Source: Firmicutes bacterium UBA6811
GTDB lineage: Bacteria > Bacillota > SHA-98 > UBA4971
NCBI GenBank assembly: GCA_002452295.1
Contig: DKEX01000113.1
Span: 1-12,628, forward strand
Length of the DNA: 12,628 nt
Direction of reading: 5' to 3'
In this document: positions 6,788 through 12,628 of the stretch, one piece after another
Layout of the letters: each line of letters starts with the position of its first letter
Numbering within the stretch: position 1 is the stretch's first letter
The notes under the pieces: model-generated
What the model was told of the DNA's origin: nothing
Database searches by the model: none
What the model saw: only the letters and a program-made list of their open reading frames with translations
Position numbers and translations under genes: made by a program

Positions 6788-7882
6788 ATGCCGGGCCAGG
6801 TGTTTGCAGCCGCGATAGCGGGGCTTGTGTTCGTTTCCATTGCCCTGGTGACTTACGCGGCCGTGCAGGCGGTGGGCGAGCGGAGGTCCGGGGCGTGGCG
6901 GCTTACGCGTTTATCAGGGTTACTGGCGAGAGTGCCCGGTGGCCAGCAGGCGGCCGCGACGGGCGCCGGGGCCGGAGCCGGGTCCATGGCCGGGGCCGCG
7001 GGCGCCGGCAGGGGACAGGCGGCGGGCCCGTCGCAGGCCACATCCAGGGGCAGGTCCGCGAGGGATTCGAAGGATGCTCTCCTGAGCTCGCTGCGTCCGG
7101 CCCTCGCGGTTCTGGGCAAGGCATTCGAGAACGGGGCCTACGCCGCGAAGGTCGAACGGGAGCTTGCGCAGGCCGACATCCCGCTTCGCGGATCGGAGTT
7201 CGTGGTCCTCAACCTCGTTCTCGTGCTGGCAGGCCTGGGGCTGGGCTTCCTCGTCACGGGGGGAGTGGGCCTCGCCCTGGTGCTCGGGATGGCGGGCGGG
7301 TTTCTGCCGAACTGCTACATCAAGTGGAAGCAGGGCAGCAGGCTCGGGAGGCTGAACGTCCAAATAGCCGACGCGCTTGCAATCATGGCGAACTCGCTGC
7401 GGGCGGGCTACAGCTTCATGCAGGCCATGGACATGGTCGCGCGGGAGATGTCGCCGCCCATATCCGACGAGTTCTCGGGGGCCATGAAGGAGATGGGGCT
7501 CGGCACTCCAACCGAGGCTGCGCTCACGGCGCTTGCCGACAGGGTCGGGAGCGAGGATCTGGAGCTCGTGATAACGGCCGTCCTCATACAGAGGCAGGTC
7601 GGCGGCAACCTCGCCGAGGTGCTCGACAACATCGCCCACACTATCAGGGAACGGGTGAGGATTCGCGGCGAGATCAGAACCCTCACCGCCCAGGGCAGGC
7701 TGTCGGGGATCATCATAGGGATACTGCCGGTCGGGCTCGGCGTCCTGCTTTACATGATGAATCCGAGCTATATCACGCTTCTTTTCACCCATCCCATCGG
7801 TAAGGTGATGGTCGGGATGGCTGTGATAGGCGAGACCATCGGGGCGCTTGTGATCAGGAGGATAGTCACGATCGAGGTCTGA
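6788..7882 (+). CDS. tadB: Flp pilus inner-membrane platform protein TadB
   Basis: This 364-residue membrane protein belongs to the T2SSF/GspF family. It has a first membrane segment at about 5-27, a Gly/Ala-rich disordered linker at about 48-95, a membrane pair at about 138-178, the cytoplasmic T2SSF helical domain (about 190-300; IADALAIMANSLRAGYSFMQ and the later QRQVGGNLAEVLDNIAHTIRER) and two C-terminal membrane segments (about 305-324 and 338-360). TadB pairs with TadC to form the platform on which the CpaF ATPase acts to assemble the fibre. The QVGGNLAEVLDNI and IRERVRIRGEIRTLTAQGRLSG stretches are typical of TadB. The Gly/Ala linker is longer than usual. The ATG is preceded by AAGGGGG at a slightly long spacing of 10. 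The call is secure. Confidence 0.95.
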   Translation: MPGQVFAAAIAGLVFVSIALVTYAAVQAVGERRSGAWRLTRLSGLLARVPGGQQAAATGAGAGAGSMAGAAGAGRGQAAGPSQATSRGRSARDSKDALLSSLRPALAVLGKAFENGAYAAKVERELAQADIPLRGSEFVVLNLVLVLAGLGLGFLVTGGVGLALVLGMAGGFLPNCYIKWKQGSRLGRLNVQIADALAIMANSLRAGYSFMQAMDMVAREMSPPISDEFSGAMKEMGLGTPTEAALTALADRVGSEDLELVITAVLIQRQVGGNLAEVLDNIAHTIRERVRIRGEIRTLTAQGRLSGIIIGILPVGLGVLLYMMNPSYITLLFTHPIGKVMVGMAVIGETIGALVIRRIVTIEV

Positions 7883-7911
7883 GAGCGGCGGGCATCAGAG
7901 CGGCGGGCGTC
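7882..7911 (+). repeat. 15-bp tandem repeat after tadB
   Basis: AGAGCGGCGGGCATC (7882-7896) is directly followed by AGAGCGGCGGGCGTC (7897-7911), differing at one base. The first base overlaps the tadB stop codon. The repeat lies in the 89-base gap before tadC. Confidence 0.8.
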
Positions 7912-7971
7912 TCGGGTGTCGCGAGGGTCGCGGGTGCCGGAGACAGGTAGGGTCGGAGAGGGGGCAGGGGC

Positions 7972-8886
7972 GTGGCACTCTTGCTTTCAGCGCTCGTGTT
8001 CGTGAGCGTCACATCGATTGCCATGTGGTCCATGGGGGCGAAACGCGAGCCTACGGCGGATGAGAGGCTCAAGCGGATCGCCGTGCTCACGCGGGTGCCC
8101 AGCGAGCGTGAGAAGAAGCTGGCGCGGCCCCTCGGCGAGCGGTTGTTCGGTCCGGTGGTGCAGGCCGTCAACGGTTTCATCATGGCGGTCACCCCGAAGC
8201 ACGTGGTTGACGCGGTCAGGCGGAAACTCGATGTCACGGGCAACCCGTGGAACATGACGCCCGGCGACTATATCCTCATGCGCGTCATAACGCTCGTGAT
8301 CATCCCGATGGCGGTGTTTGGGCTAACGCTCGGCATCGGTGCGAGCCCGGCCTTTCTGCTGGCATTCGTGGCGGCCGCCCTCGGCTGGCTGGTCCCTGAG
8401 ATGATGATGCAGTCGAAGAAGAAAGACCGGGAGAAGCAGATACGAAAGTCTCTGCCCGACGTGCTGGACCTCCTCACCGTGAGCGTCGAGGCGGGGCTAG
8501 GGTTCGACGCGGCCCTGGCGAAGGTGGTGGAACGGAAGTCCGGCCCGCTGTCGGAGGAGTTCGGCCTCTTACTGCAGGAGATCCGCATGGGCAAGCCGAG
8601 GAGGGATGCCCTGCGCGAGGTGTCGGAGAGGGTGAAGATAGACGACATCACCTCGTTCATCGCGTCCGTGATACAGGCGGACCAGCTGGGCGTGAGCATA
8701 GCGAACATCCTCCGGATCCAGGCCGCGCAGGTGCGCACGAAGCGGCGCCAGCAGGCGGAGGAGGCGGGCATGAAGGCGCCCATCAAGATGCTCTTCCCGC
8801 TCATCTTCTTCATATTCCCCACGCTCTTCGTGGTGCTCCTGGGGCCTGCCGTAATCCAAGTGGCCACGACGTTCGTCAACTTCTGA
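7972..8886 (+). CDS. tadC: Flp pilus inner-membrane platform protein TadC
   Basis: This 304-residue T2SSF-family protein is the partner of TadB. It has an N-terminal membrane segment (about 2-20), a membrane pair at about 100-123 and 125-146, the T2SSF domain (about 158-270; RKSLPDVLDLLTVSVEAGLGFDAAL, then EEFGLLLQEIRMGKPRRDALREV and QADQLGVSIANILRIQA) and a C-terminal membrane segment (about 273-296) after KAPIKMLFPLIFFIFP. These are signature TadC sequences. The GTG start is chosen because a purine-rich GGAGAGGGGGCAGGGG stretch (7953-7969) lies just upstream and the hydrophobic N-terminus begins there. It is separated from tadB by 89 bases and is likely in the same transcript. Confidence 0.95.
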   Translation: MALLLSALVFVSVTSIAMWSMGAKREPTADERLKRIAVLTRVPSEREKKLARPLGERLFGPVVQAVNGFIMAVTPKHVVDAVRRKLDVTGNPWNMTPGDYILMRVITLVIIPMAVFGLTLGIGASPAFLLAFVAAALGWLVPEMMMQSKKKDREKQIRKSLPDVLDLLTVSVEAGLGFDAALAKVVERKSGPLSEEFGLLLQEIRMGKPRRDALREVSERVKIDDITSFIASVIQADQLGVSIANILRIQAAQVRTKRRQQAEEAGMKAPIKMLFPLIFFIFPTLFVVLLGPAVIQVATTFVNF

Positions 8887-9174
8887 GGGCGATGGGCTTA
8901 TGACTTCCTGGTCGTCTCACCGGGGTTGCCGGTGCCTGCACGGCGGGGCGTCAGAGCCCGGCCACCCGGGTGCAGGCCGGAGCTTGTGGAGGCGCCCCGC
9001 CCGGAACGCAATCCCCGGGACGCTGCCCCCGAGACGCTGTCCCCGGGGCGAGGCACCGGCGGCCCGGACGAGGTCAGCCTCTGGCGAACCAGGCGGTGGT
9101 CGGCGGGCAGCAGGCAGCGAGTGGGCAGGCGAGCGGGACGGGGCAGAGAGAAGGGCGAGCAGGGTGGCCAGGAT
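8887..9174 (+). other. 288-base GC-rich gap between tadC and DUF192 gene
   Basis: No convincing gene is present, although the DUF192 frame stays open upstream to 8926 through GC-rich, compositionally poor sequence. Two potential hairpins are visible. GCCTGCAC (8934-8941) pairs with GTGCAGGC (8970-8977). CCCCGGGAC (9013-9021) pairs with GTCCCCGGGG (9039-9048) with one bulged base. Neither has a following T-tract, so a terminator is not supported; they could be RNA-processing or attenuation structures. Confidence 0.4.
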
Positions 9175-9537
9175 ATGTCCTCCATGATTGCAGTAGTGAA
9201 CGTCACACGCTCCGTTGTGCTTGCGACGCGCGCGACCCTGGCCCTGTCGGGGGTGGCACGCGCGCGCGGTCTCCTCGGAAGGACGGGGATGGATGGGGGT
9301 GAAGGCCTCATCATCCGCCCGTGCAAGGGCGTCCACAGCTTCGGGATGAGGTTCCCCATCGACGTGGCCTACGTGAACGAAGCGGGTGCGGTGGTGCGCG
9401 TGCTCGCGCCGCTTCTGCCGAACAGGGCCGGTCCGGTGGCGTGGAATGCAAGCTGGCTGGTGGAGCTTCCCGAGGGAGTGCTGCAGCGCAGCGGGACGGT
9501 GCCGGGCGACAGGCTGCAGGCGTTTTACTACAGATAG
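9175..9537 (+). CDS. DUF192 family protein
   Basis: This protein of about 120 residues covers a whole DUF192 domain: a VARARGLLGRTGM segment, GLIIRPCKGVHSFGMRFPIDVAYV with the conserved Cys and HSFGMRFPID core, and the closing WLVELPEGVLQRSGTVPGDRL. The biochemical function of the family is unknown; members are small beta-rich proteins, and many Gram-negative ones are exported. No signal peptide is seen here, so this one looks cytoplasmic. The start at 9175 is chosen because AGGGTGG lies upstream and the domain begins shortly after; ATG at 9184 is an alternative. In Gram-positive genomes DUF192 genes often lie beside Tad pilus genes, as here, which suggests a pilus-linked role, but this is context only. 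Confidence 0.88.
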   Translation: MSSMIAVVNVTRSVVLATRATLALSGVARARGLLGRTGMDGGEGLIIRPCKGVHSFGMRFPIDVAYVNEAGAVVRVLAPLLPNRAGPVAWNASWLVELPEGVLQRSGTVPGDRLQAFYYR

Positions 9538-9550
9538 CCGAGTGGAGACG

Positions 9551-9583
9551 GGGCGCCGCCGCACGGGCGCCCTCTTGTTGTCT
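9551..9583 (+). terminator. Probable rho-independent terminator after DUF192 gene
   Basis: GGGCGCC (9551-9557) pairs with GGCGCCC (9566-9572) around an 8-base loop, followed by a T-rich stretch TCTTGTTGTCT. It lies 13 bases after the DUF192 stop and would end the pilus transcript. The T-tract is interrupted, so strength is uncertain. Confidence 0.5.
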
Positions 9584-9653
9584 ATAGGGCGGCGCCCAGG
9601 CGGATGCGGAGAAGGAGATCGCGTGTGGACAGGGAAACAATAGCCGGAGGGAG

Positions 9654-10148
9654 ATGAGAGAGGAGCGTCCGGGCTTGGTCGAGTCGTTGAACGAATGGCT
9701 TTCGATTGCGTCCAGGGAAACCCTGGTCTTTTTTACGGCAATGGTACCTGTGGTGGAGCTTCGCGGCGCGATCCCGCTGGGCATCTCGCTGGGGATGCGC
9801 CCGCTCGAGGCGTGTGCGGTGGCCATGCTCGGGAACCTTGTGCCAGTCGTCCCCGTGATGCTCTTCCTGCGCTACGCGGCCGGGTGGCTGCGGCGGTTCC
9901 CATCGATCCGCAGGGCGAGCGATTGGTTCTTCGCCCGCACGAAGGCGCGTAGCCGCGTCATCCGGAAGTACGGCCCCCTTGGCCTCGTCATCTTCGTGGC
10001 AGTGCCGCTACCTTCCACCGGCGCCTGGACCGCCGCCGTCGCCGCCTTCCTTTTCGGCATCGGCATCCGCAAGGCCTTCGCGTCCATCGTGCTCGGCACG
10101 GCCATAGCGGGAGCGATCGTGGCGTACTTGAGCTCGCGTGTCATGTGA
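9654..10148 (+). CDS. Small multidrug export family (COG2426) membrane protein
   Basis: This 164-residue integral membrane protein has the family signature MVPVVELRGAIPLGISLG near residue 30, then AMLGNLVPVVPVMLFLRY and a C-terminal YGPLGLVIFVAVPLPSTGAWTA with a final hydrophobic helix ending IAGAIVAYLSS. This matches the family annotated 'small multi-drug export protein' (Sm_multidrug_ex, COG2426). The name reflects early annotation; transport activity is poorly established, and the GNLVP and PLPSTGAWT elements suggest re-entrant loops as in DedA-type proteins. The ATG start has GGAGG close upstream (3-base spacing to GGAGG), so the start is moderately certain. It follows the probable terminator and is likely outside the pilus operon. 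Confidence 0.85.
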   Translation: MREERPGLVESLNEWLSIASRETLVFFTAMVPVVELRGAIPLGISLGMRPLEACAVAMLGNLVPVVPVMLFLRYAAGWLRRFPSIRRASDWFFARTKARSRVIRKYGPLGLVIFVAVPLPSTGAWTAAVAAFLFGIGIRKAFASIVLGTAIAGAIVAYLSSRVM

Positions 10149-10204
10149 TCCCGTCTGGGGTGCTCGGCTCCTGCCTATCAGCACAGCGGACGTGACAAGA
10201 CGCG

Positions 10205-10640
10205 AGCCAGTCTCCTCGCAGACCCGCCAAGTTCCTGGGCACCTTCTCGCCCGGGCCCTACACAGTGGGATCGATCTGCCAAGTTTTTGGGCACCATGCG
10301 GGGCAAACTGACCAGATTCTAGGCACTCCCGCCTCCTCTCGCTCGGGGAATCCGACGATCTGCCAACTTTTCCGCCATGTTACGCCGACAAGTGGCAAGT
10401 CTATGGGCATCTTCCGCGTAGAACTGGCAAGATTCTGGCCACCCGGGCCACCTCCGTCGCCGCAATGCGAGCGATCTGGCTAATTTCTAGCCAGATCGCG
10501 CTGAGGGGTGCCAAGTTTCTTGCCATCTTGCCTCCTTGGCGGCCAGCCTGGCCAGTTTGTTGCCACTCCGTCCTATCCGCGGAGGAGGCTGGCCATTTTC
10601 CTGCCAGGTTTCGCGAAAAGGTGCAAAGATACTGGTCAGC
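10205..10640 (+). repeat. Helically phased array of about 11-12 degenerate 18-bp sites
   Basis: Sites close to GSCAAGTTTCTGGSCAYC, usually preceded by T, start at 10226, 10278, 10310, 10362, 10394, 10426, 10478, 10510, 10550, 10591 and 10623; a weaker one starts at 10205. Positions 1 (G), 5 (A), 13 (G), 15 (C) and 16 (A) are identical in all eleven. Steps between starts are 52, 32, 52, 32, 32, 52, 32, 40, 41 and 32 bases (21 for the weak first one), all near whole turns of B-DNA. Sites are partly dyad-symmetric (TGSC-N9-GSCA). The spacers are not conserved as in CRISPR and the repeats are too degenerate for one. Function is unknown; a multi-site protein-binding region or a decayed repeat family are the main options. 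Confidence 0.8.
10471..10499. repeat. Perfect 12-bp inverted repeat inside the array
   Basis: GCGATCTGGCTA (10471-10482) and TAGCCAGATCGC (10488-10499) are exact reverse complements separated by ATTTC. It contains the most symmetric of the array sites and could act as a full palindromic operator or form a strong hairpin. No T-tract follows, so it is not an obvious terminator. Confidence 0.9.
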
Positions 10641-10748
10641 ATCTGGTGAGCTGTCATATCTGAGGCGGCCAAGCATAGGGATAGGTAAAGCGTCCATCGG
10701 GGGTTGCTAAGACGGGACGCGCCAGCAGGAAGGAGGGCGTGGTGGCAG

Positions 10749-12413
10749 TTGAGAGGGGGAGGGTTGCTTCGATGGAGTCTGCGAAAGCGTCTCGCGCGTT
10801 CATTTGTGGCGGCAGCGGCGCTGGCGATGGTAGTGGTCGCGGGGTCGGCTGGGCACGTGGGGGCGCAGAGCGGGGCGGACGCAGGGGCAGGCGAGGCCGG
10901 GGTGGCGCCTTCGGCCGGCAACTACGAAGGGGAATACCAGATCCGGCGGGCACCGGATGTCTACGTGTTCGGGTTCGTGCGCGACGGCACGATGATGGTG
11001 CCGGTGCGGCCGGTGGCGGAGGCGTACGGGGCGACCGTGCACTGGGTGGCCGGGGTGGGGACGCTCGTCAACGGGCACCTCGTTGAGGCGGTAACCGTGC
11101 TGGGCCAGGCGTATTCGCCCGCGAGGGAGCTTGCCAACATCCTTGGTTGCTGGCTCGAGTGGGACCAGGCGGGGCGCACCGTCACTCTGTCCAATGGCAT
11201 CCAGAGGGTGATCATCTCTGTGCCGGCAACCTCGTGGGCACAGCCCGATGCACCAGCAGACAAGGTAAGGGCAGGTCCAGGGAGTCGGGGGGCGGACCCC
11301 GTCGTCGTAGGGGGAGCTGTCGTGTCCGGGCCAGGGTCAGGACCCGGCCCTGGCCCTGGCCCCGGGTCCGGTCCCGGAGCGGAGCCAGGATCCGGGCCGG
11401 CGGCTCGGCAGGTGGCTGGACAGGTGGGCGGAAGTGGGATCTGGGCCATTCCCGGGGGCGGCCTGGCGACTGTGGTTCAGTCCCCCGGACCCCCAGGGCA
11501 GGCCACTGCAGCTCCTGTTACGATCGCCCCTGCCGCACCTCAGGGTGCCTCGCACGTGCCCGGCGCCTCCGGCGAGGGACCTGTCGTGATCATCACGCCC
11601 CTTCCCGGGCCGACAGCGCCGCCAGGAGAGGGACCGGATGGCGGCGCGGGCCGTCGCATCCCGGGCGAGCGGGTTGTGGCGGGGAAGATCGCCCTCACCT
11701 TCGATGACGGCCCGGATCCGGTGTACACGAAGAAGATCCTTGAGGTCCTGGAGAGATGCCGCGTGAAGGCTACCTTCTTCCTGATAGGCAGCCGCGTCGA
11801 GAGATACCCGGCCATCGTGCGGGGGATCGCCGCCGCAGGCCACGAGCTCGGGAACCACGGCTACTCGCACTCGCGCCTCACCACGCTCTCGCAGGACGCG
11901 GTCCGTCGCGAGATATCGCGGACACAGGAAGCCGTCAAGGCGGCGGCCAACGCGACGCCCCGCTGGTTCCGCCCGCCTTACGGGAGCTACAACAAGGACA
12001 TCCAGCGGATAGCGAAAGAGGAGGGCGCCTCGACCGTGCTCTGGACCCTGAACCCCGACGACTGGCGCAGCCCCGGCGAGGCCGCCATCGTGAAGCGAGT
12101 GACCGCGGGAGCGAAGGACAGCGCCATCGTGCTGCTCCACGTGCGCGAGCAGACCGCCGTCGCCCTGCCGGCCATCATCGAGGGTCTCGTGTCCCAGGGG
12201 TATGAACTGGTCCTGCTATCGGAGCTGCTGGCCGGCGACACCGCGAAGCCCGCGCCGCGAGCGGGGCAGGGGGCCGGAGGCCTCACTGAACCTTCAGGTC
12301 AGCCACAGGGCGCTTCCGCTGGACATGCGTCCGACTCCAGCGCCGACGCTGCCGCGGGGGTGGAACCGCCAGGCGGCGCCCACGTCCCTGGACCGTCAGG
12401 TGCAACTGCGTAG
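10749..12413 (+). CDS. Secreted polysaccharide deacetylase (NodB domain) with N-terminal stalk domain
   Basis: The product (about 554 residues from the chosen start) has a signal sequence with a basic RKR region and hydrophobic core ending near VGA before Gln. Next comes a copper-amine-oxidase-N-like stalk domain (about 69-150; DGTMMVPVRPVAEAYGATVHW), a Pro/Gly/Ser linker, the NodB domain (about 313-494) and a low-complexity tail. Catalytic motifs are TFDDGPD (D319, D320), NHGYSHS (H370, H374), RPPYG (R408), a LNPDDW motif (D437) and LLH (H464). Such enzymes remove acetyl groups from peptidoglycan or related N-acetylated sugars at the cell surface. In LLHVRE a Val replaces the common Asp after His. 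The start is uncertain: TTG at 10704 is the longest, TTG at 10749 has AAGGAGG 12 bases upstream, and TTG at 10764 also keeps the signal peptide. Substrate is not determinable. Confidence 0.9.
   Translation: MRGGGLLRWSLRKRLARSFVAAAALAMVVVAGSAGHVGAQSGADAGAGEAGVAPSAGNYEGEYQIRRAPDVYVFGFVRDGTMMVPVRPVAEAYGATVHWVAGVGTLVNGHLVEAVTVLGQAYSPARELANILGCWLEWDQAGRTVTLSNGIQRVIISVPATSWAQPDAPADKVRAGPGSRGADPVVVGGAVVSGPGSGPGPGPGPGSGPGAEPGSGPAARQVAGQVGGSGIWAIPGGGLATVVQSPGPPGQATAAPVTIAPAAPQGASHVPGASGEGPVVIITPLPGPTAPPGEGPDGGAGRRIPGERVVAGKIALTFDDGPDPVYTKKILEVLERCRVKATFFLIGSRVERYPAIVRGIAAAGHELGNHGYSHSRLTTLSQDAVRREISRTQEAVKAAANATPRWFRPPYGSYNKDIQRIAKEEGASTVLWTLNPDDWRSPGEAAIVKRVTAGAKDSAIVLLHVREQTAVALPAIIEGLVSQGYELVLLSELLAGDTAKPAPRAGQGAGGLTEPSGQPQGASAGHASDSSADAAAGVEPPGGAHVPGPSGATA
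11328..11380 (+). repeat. Gly-Pro/Gly-Ser linker repeat in deacetylase gene
   Basis: Short degenerate words such as GGCCCTGGC and GGTCCGGTCCC repeat in frame and encode an alternating Gly-Pro and Gly-Ser stretch between the stalk and NodB domains. This looks like a flexible or wall-spanning linker. Confidence 0.6.
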
Positions 12414-12628
12414 TCCTCGGGCTTCAGCGTGGCGCCAAAGGTCCTCGGCATAGCCCCGGGGCCGCAGCATGTCTGCATGCTACCGGCGTGGATCGACGCG
12501 GCGTCAAGGCAGGCCAGGTGCGTTGCGGCGGGCATGCGCATGCCGCGGCAGGGAGGGCGCCAGCACAGGGCAATCCCGCGTTTTGGCAGGCCGATGCGCG
12601 CGCAGTTAGTGTAAAGTTAGAGTAGGCG
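12414..12628. other. Downstream non-coding end of window
   Basis: No convincing gene is visible in these 215 bases. AGCATG-TCTG-CATGCT (12466-12481) is a 6-bp stem with a 4-base loop, and GGCATGCGCATGCC (12531-12544) is a perfect 14-bp palindrome. No T-tract follows either, so a terminator for the deacetylase gene is not evident. Confidence 0.4.

Larger units (their letters stand above)
10149..10748. other. 600-base non-coding region holding a phased repeat array
   Basis: No reading frame here resembles a protein; the frames that stay open run across the repeats. The sequence is visibly richer in A and T than its neighbours. Its main content is the array of 18-base degenerate sites from about 10205 to 10640. 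Between the array and the deacetylase gene a weak promoter-like pair is CTGTCA (10651-10656) with CATAGG (10674-10679), which I would not rely on. A strong Shine-Dalgarno-like AAGGAGG lies at 10730-10736. Confidence 0.6.

Noticed and set aside
8900..9187. A 95-residue protein after tadC, or an N-terminal extension of the DUF192 protein to 8926
   Set aside because: Both are Arg/Gly/Pro-rich translations of GC-rich sequence with no domain; the DUF192 domain begins just after the ATG at 9175, which has its own upstream purine-rich site.
10205..10640. CRISPR array
   Set aside because: The repeats are degenerate and only about 18 bases, the gaps come in three lengths from 14 to 34 bases, some gaps resemble each other, and no cas gene is nearby.
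10265..10697. Small proteins encoded in the repeat region on either strand
   Set aside because: The open frames simply read through the repeats (recurring Leu-Ala-Arg or Gln-Phe-like words), lack ribosome binding sites and show no domain.
3..12413. Flp major pilin or prepilin peptidase within the window
   Set aside because: No short frame with a Gly-x-x-x-x-Glu-Tyr pilin motif and no peptidase-like membrane protein with paired Asp motifs was found; they must lie outside.

Overview
The window is a GC-rich bacterial segment dominated by one plus-strand Tad/Flp-type pilus (tight adherence, type IVc) assembly cluster. Strong purine-rich ribosome binding sites, GTG and TTG starts, a DUF192 gene beside the pilus genes, and a NodB deacetylase carrying a 'stalk' (copper-amine-oxidase-N-like) domain fit a high-GC member of the Bacillota/Firmicutes or a related deep lineage. 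This is an inference from gene style; no marker gene is present. A full secretin implies an outer membrane or a secretin adapted to a thick envelope.

Layout. Bases 3-392 are the 3' end of a TadE/TadG-like pilus protein. A 220-base gap with a compact predicted RNA fold precedes cpaB (613-1578). Then come cpaC/rcpA secretin (1575-3848), cpaE/tadZ with a receiver domain (3845-5164), cpaF/tadA ATPase (5174-6679), tadB (6788-7882) and tadC (7972-8886). The first four of these overlap or nearly touch, and tadB and tadC follow after short gaps containing small tandem repeats. A DUF192 gene (9175-9537) and a hairpin with a T-rich tail (9551-9583) probably close the transcription unit. A small integral membrane protein of the COG2426 'small multidrug export' family follows (9654-10148).

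Bases 10149-10748 contain no convincing gene. They hold the most unusual feature: at least eleven degenerate 18-base, partly dyad-symmetric sites on one strand, whose start-to-start steps are 32, 40-41 or 52 bases. These are close to 3, 4 and 5 turns of B-DNA, so all sites would lie on one helical face. The last gene (10749-12413, start uncertain) is a secreted polysaccharide deacetylase. The final 215 bases show only short palindromes.

How the genes work together. CpaF powers pilus assembly on the TadB/TadC inner-membrane platform. TadZ/CpaE positions the machine and here may be switched by phosphorylation. CpaB and the CpaC secretin carry the fibre across the outer envelope, and the TadG-like protein is a candidate minor pilin or anchor. 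The Flp pilin, prepilin peptidase (TadV/CpaA) and TadD are not in the window and may lie upstream or elsewhere. The secretin has four BON-like repeats, and several proteins carry low-complexity linkers (poly-Pro, Gln/Ala, Gly/Ala) encoded by short DNA repeats.
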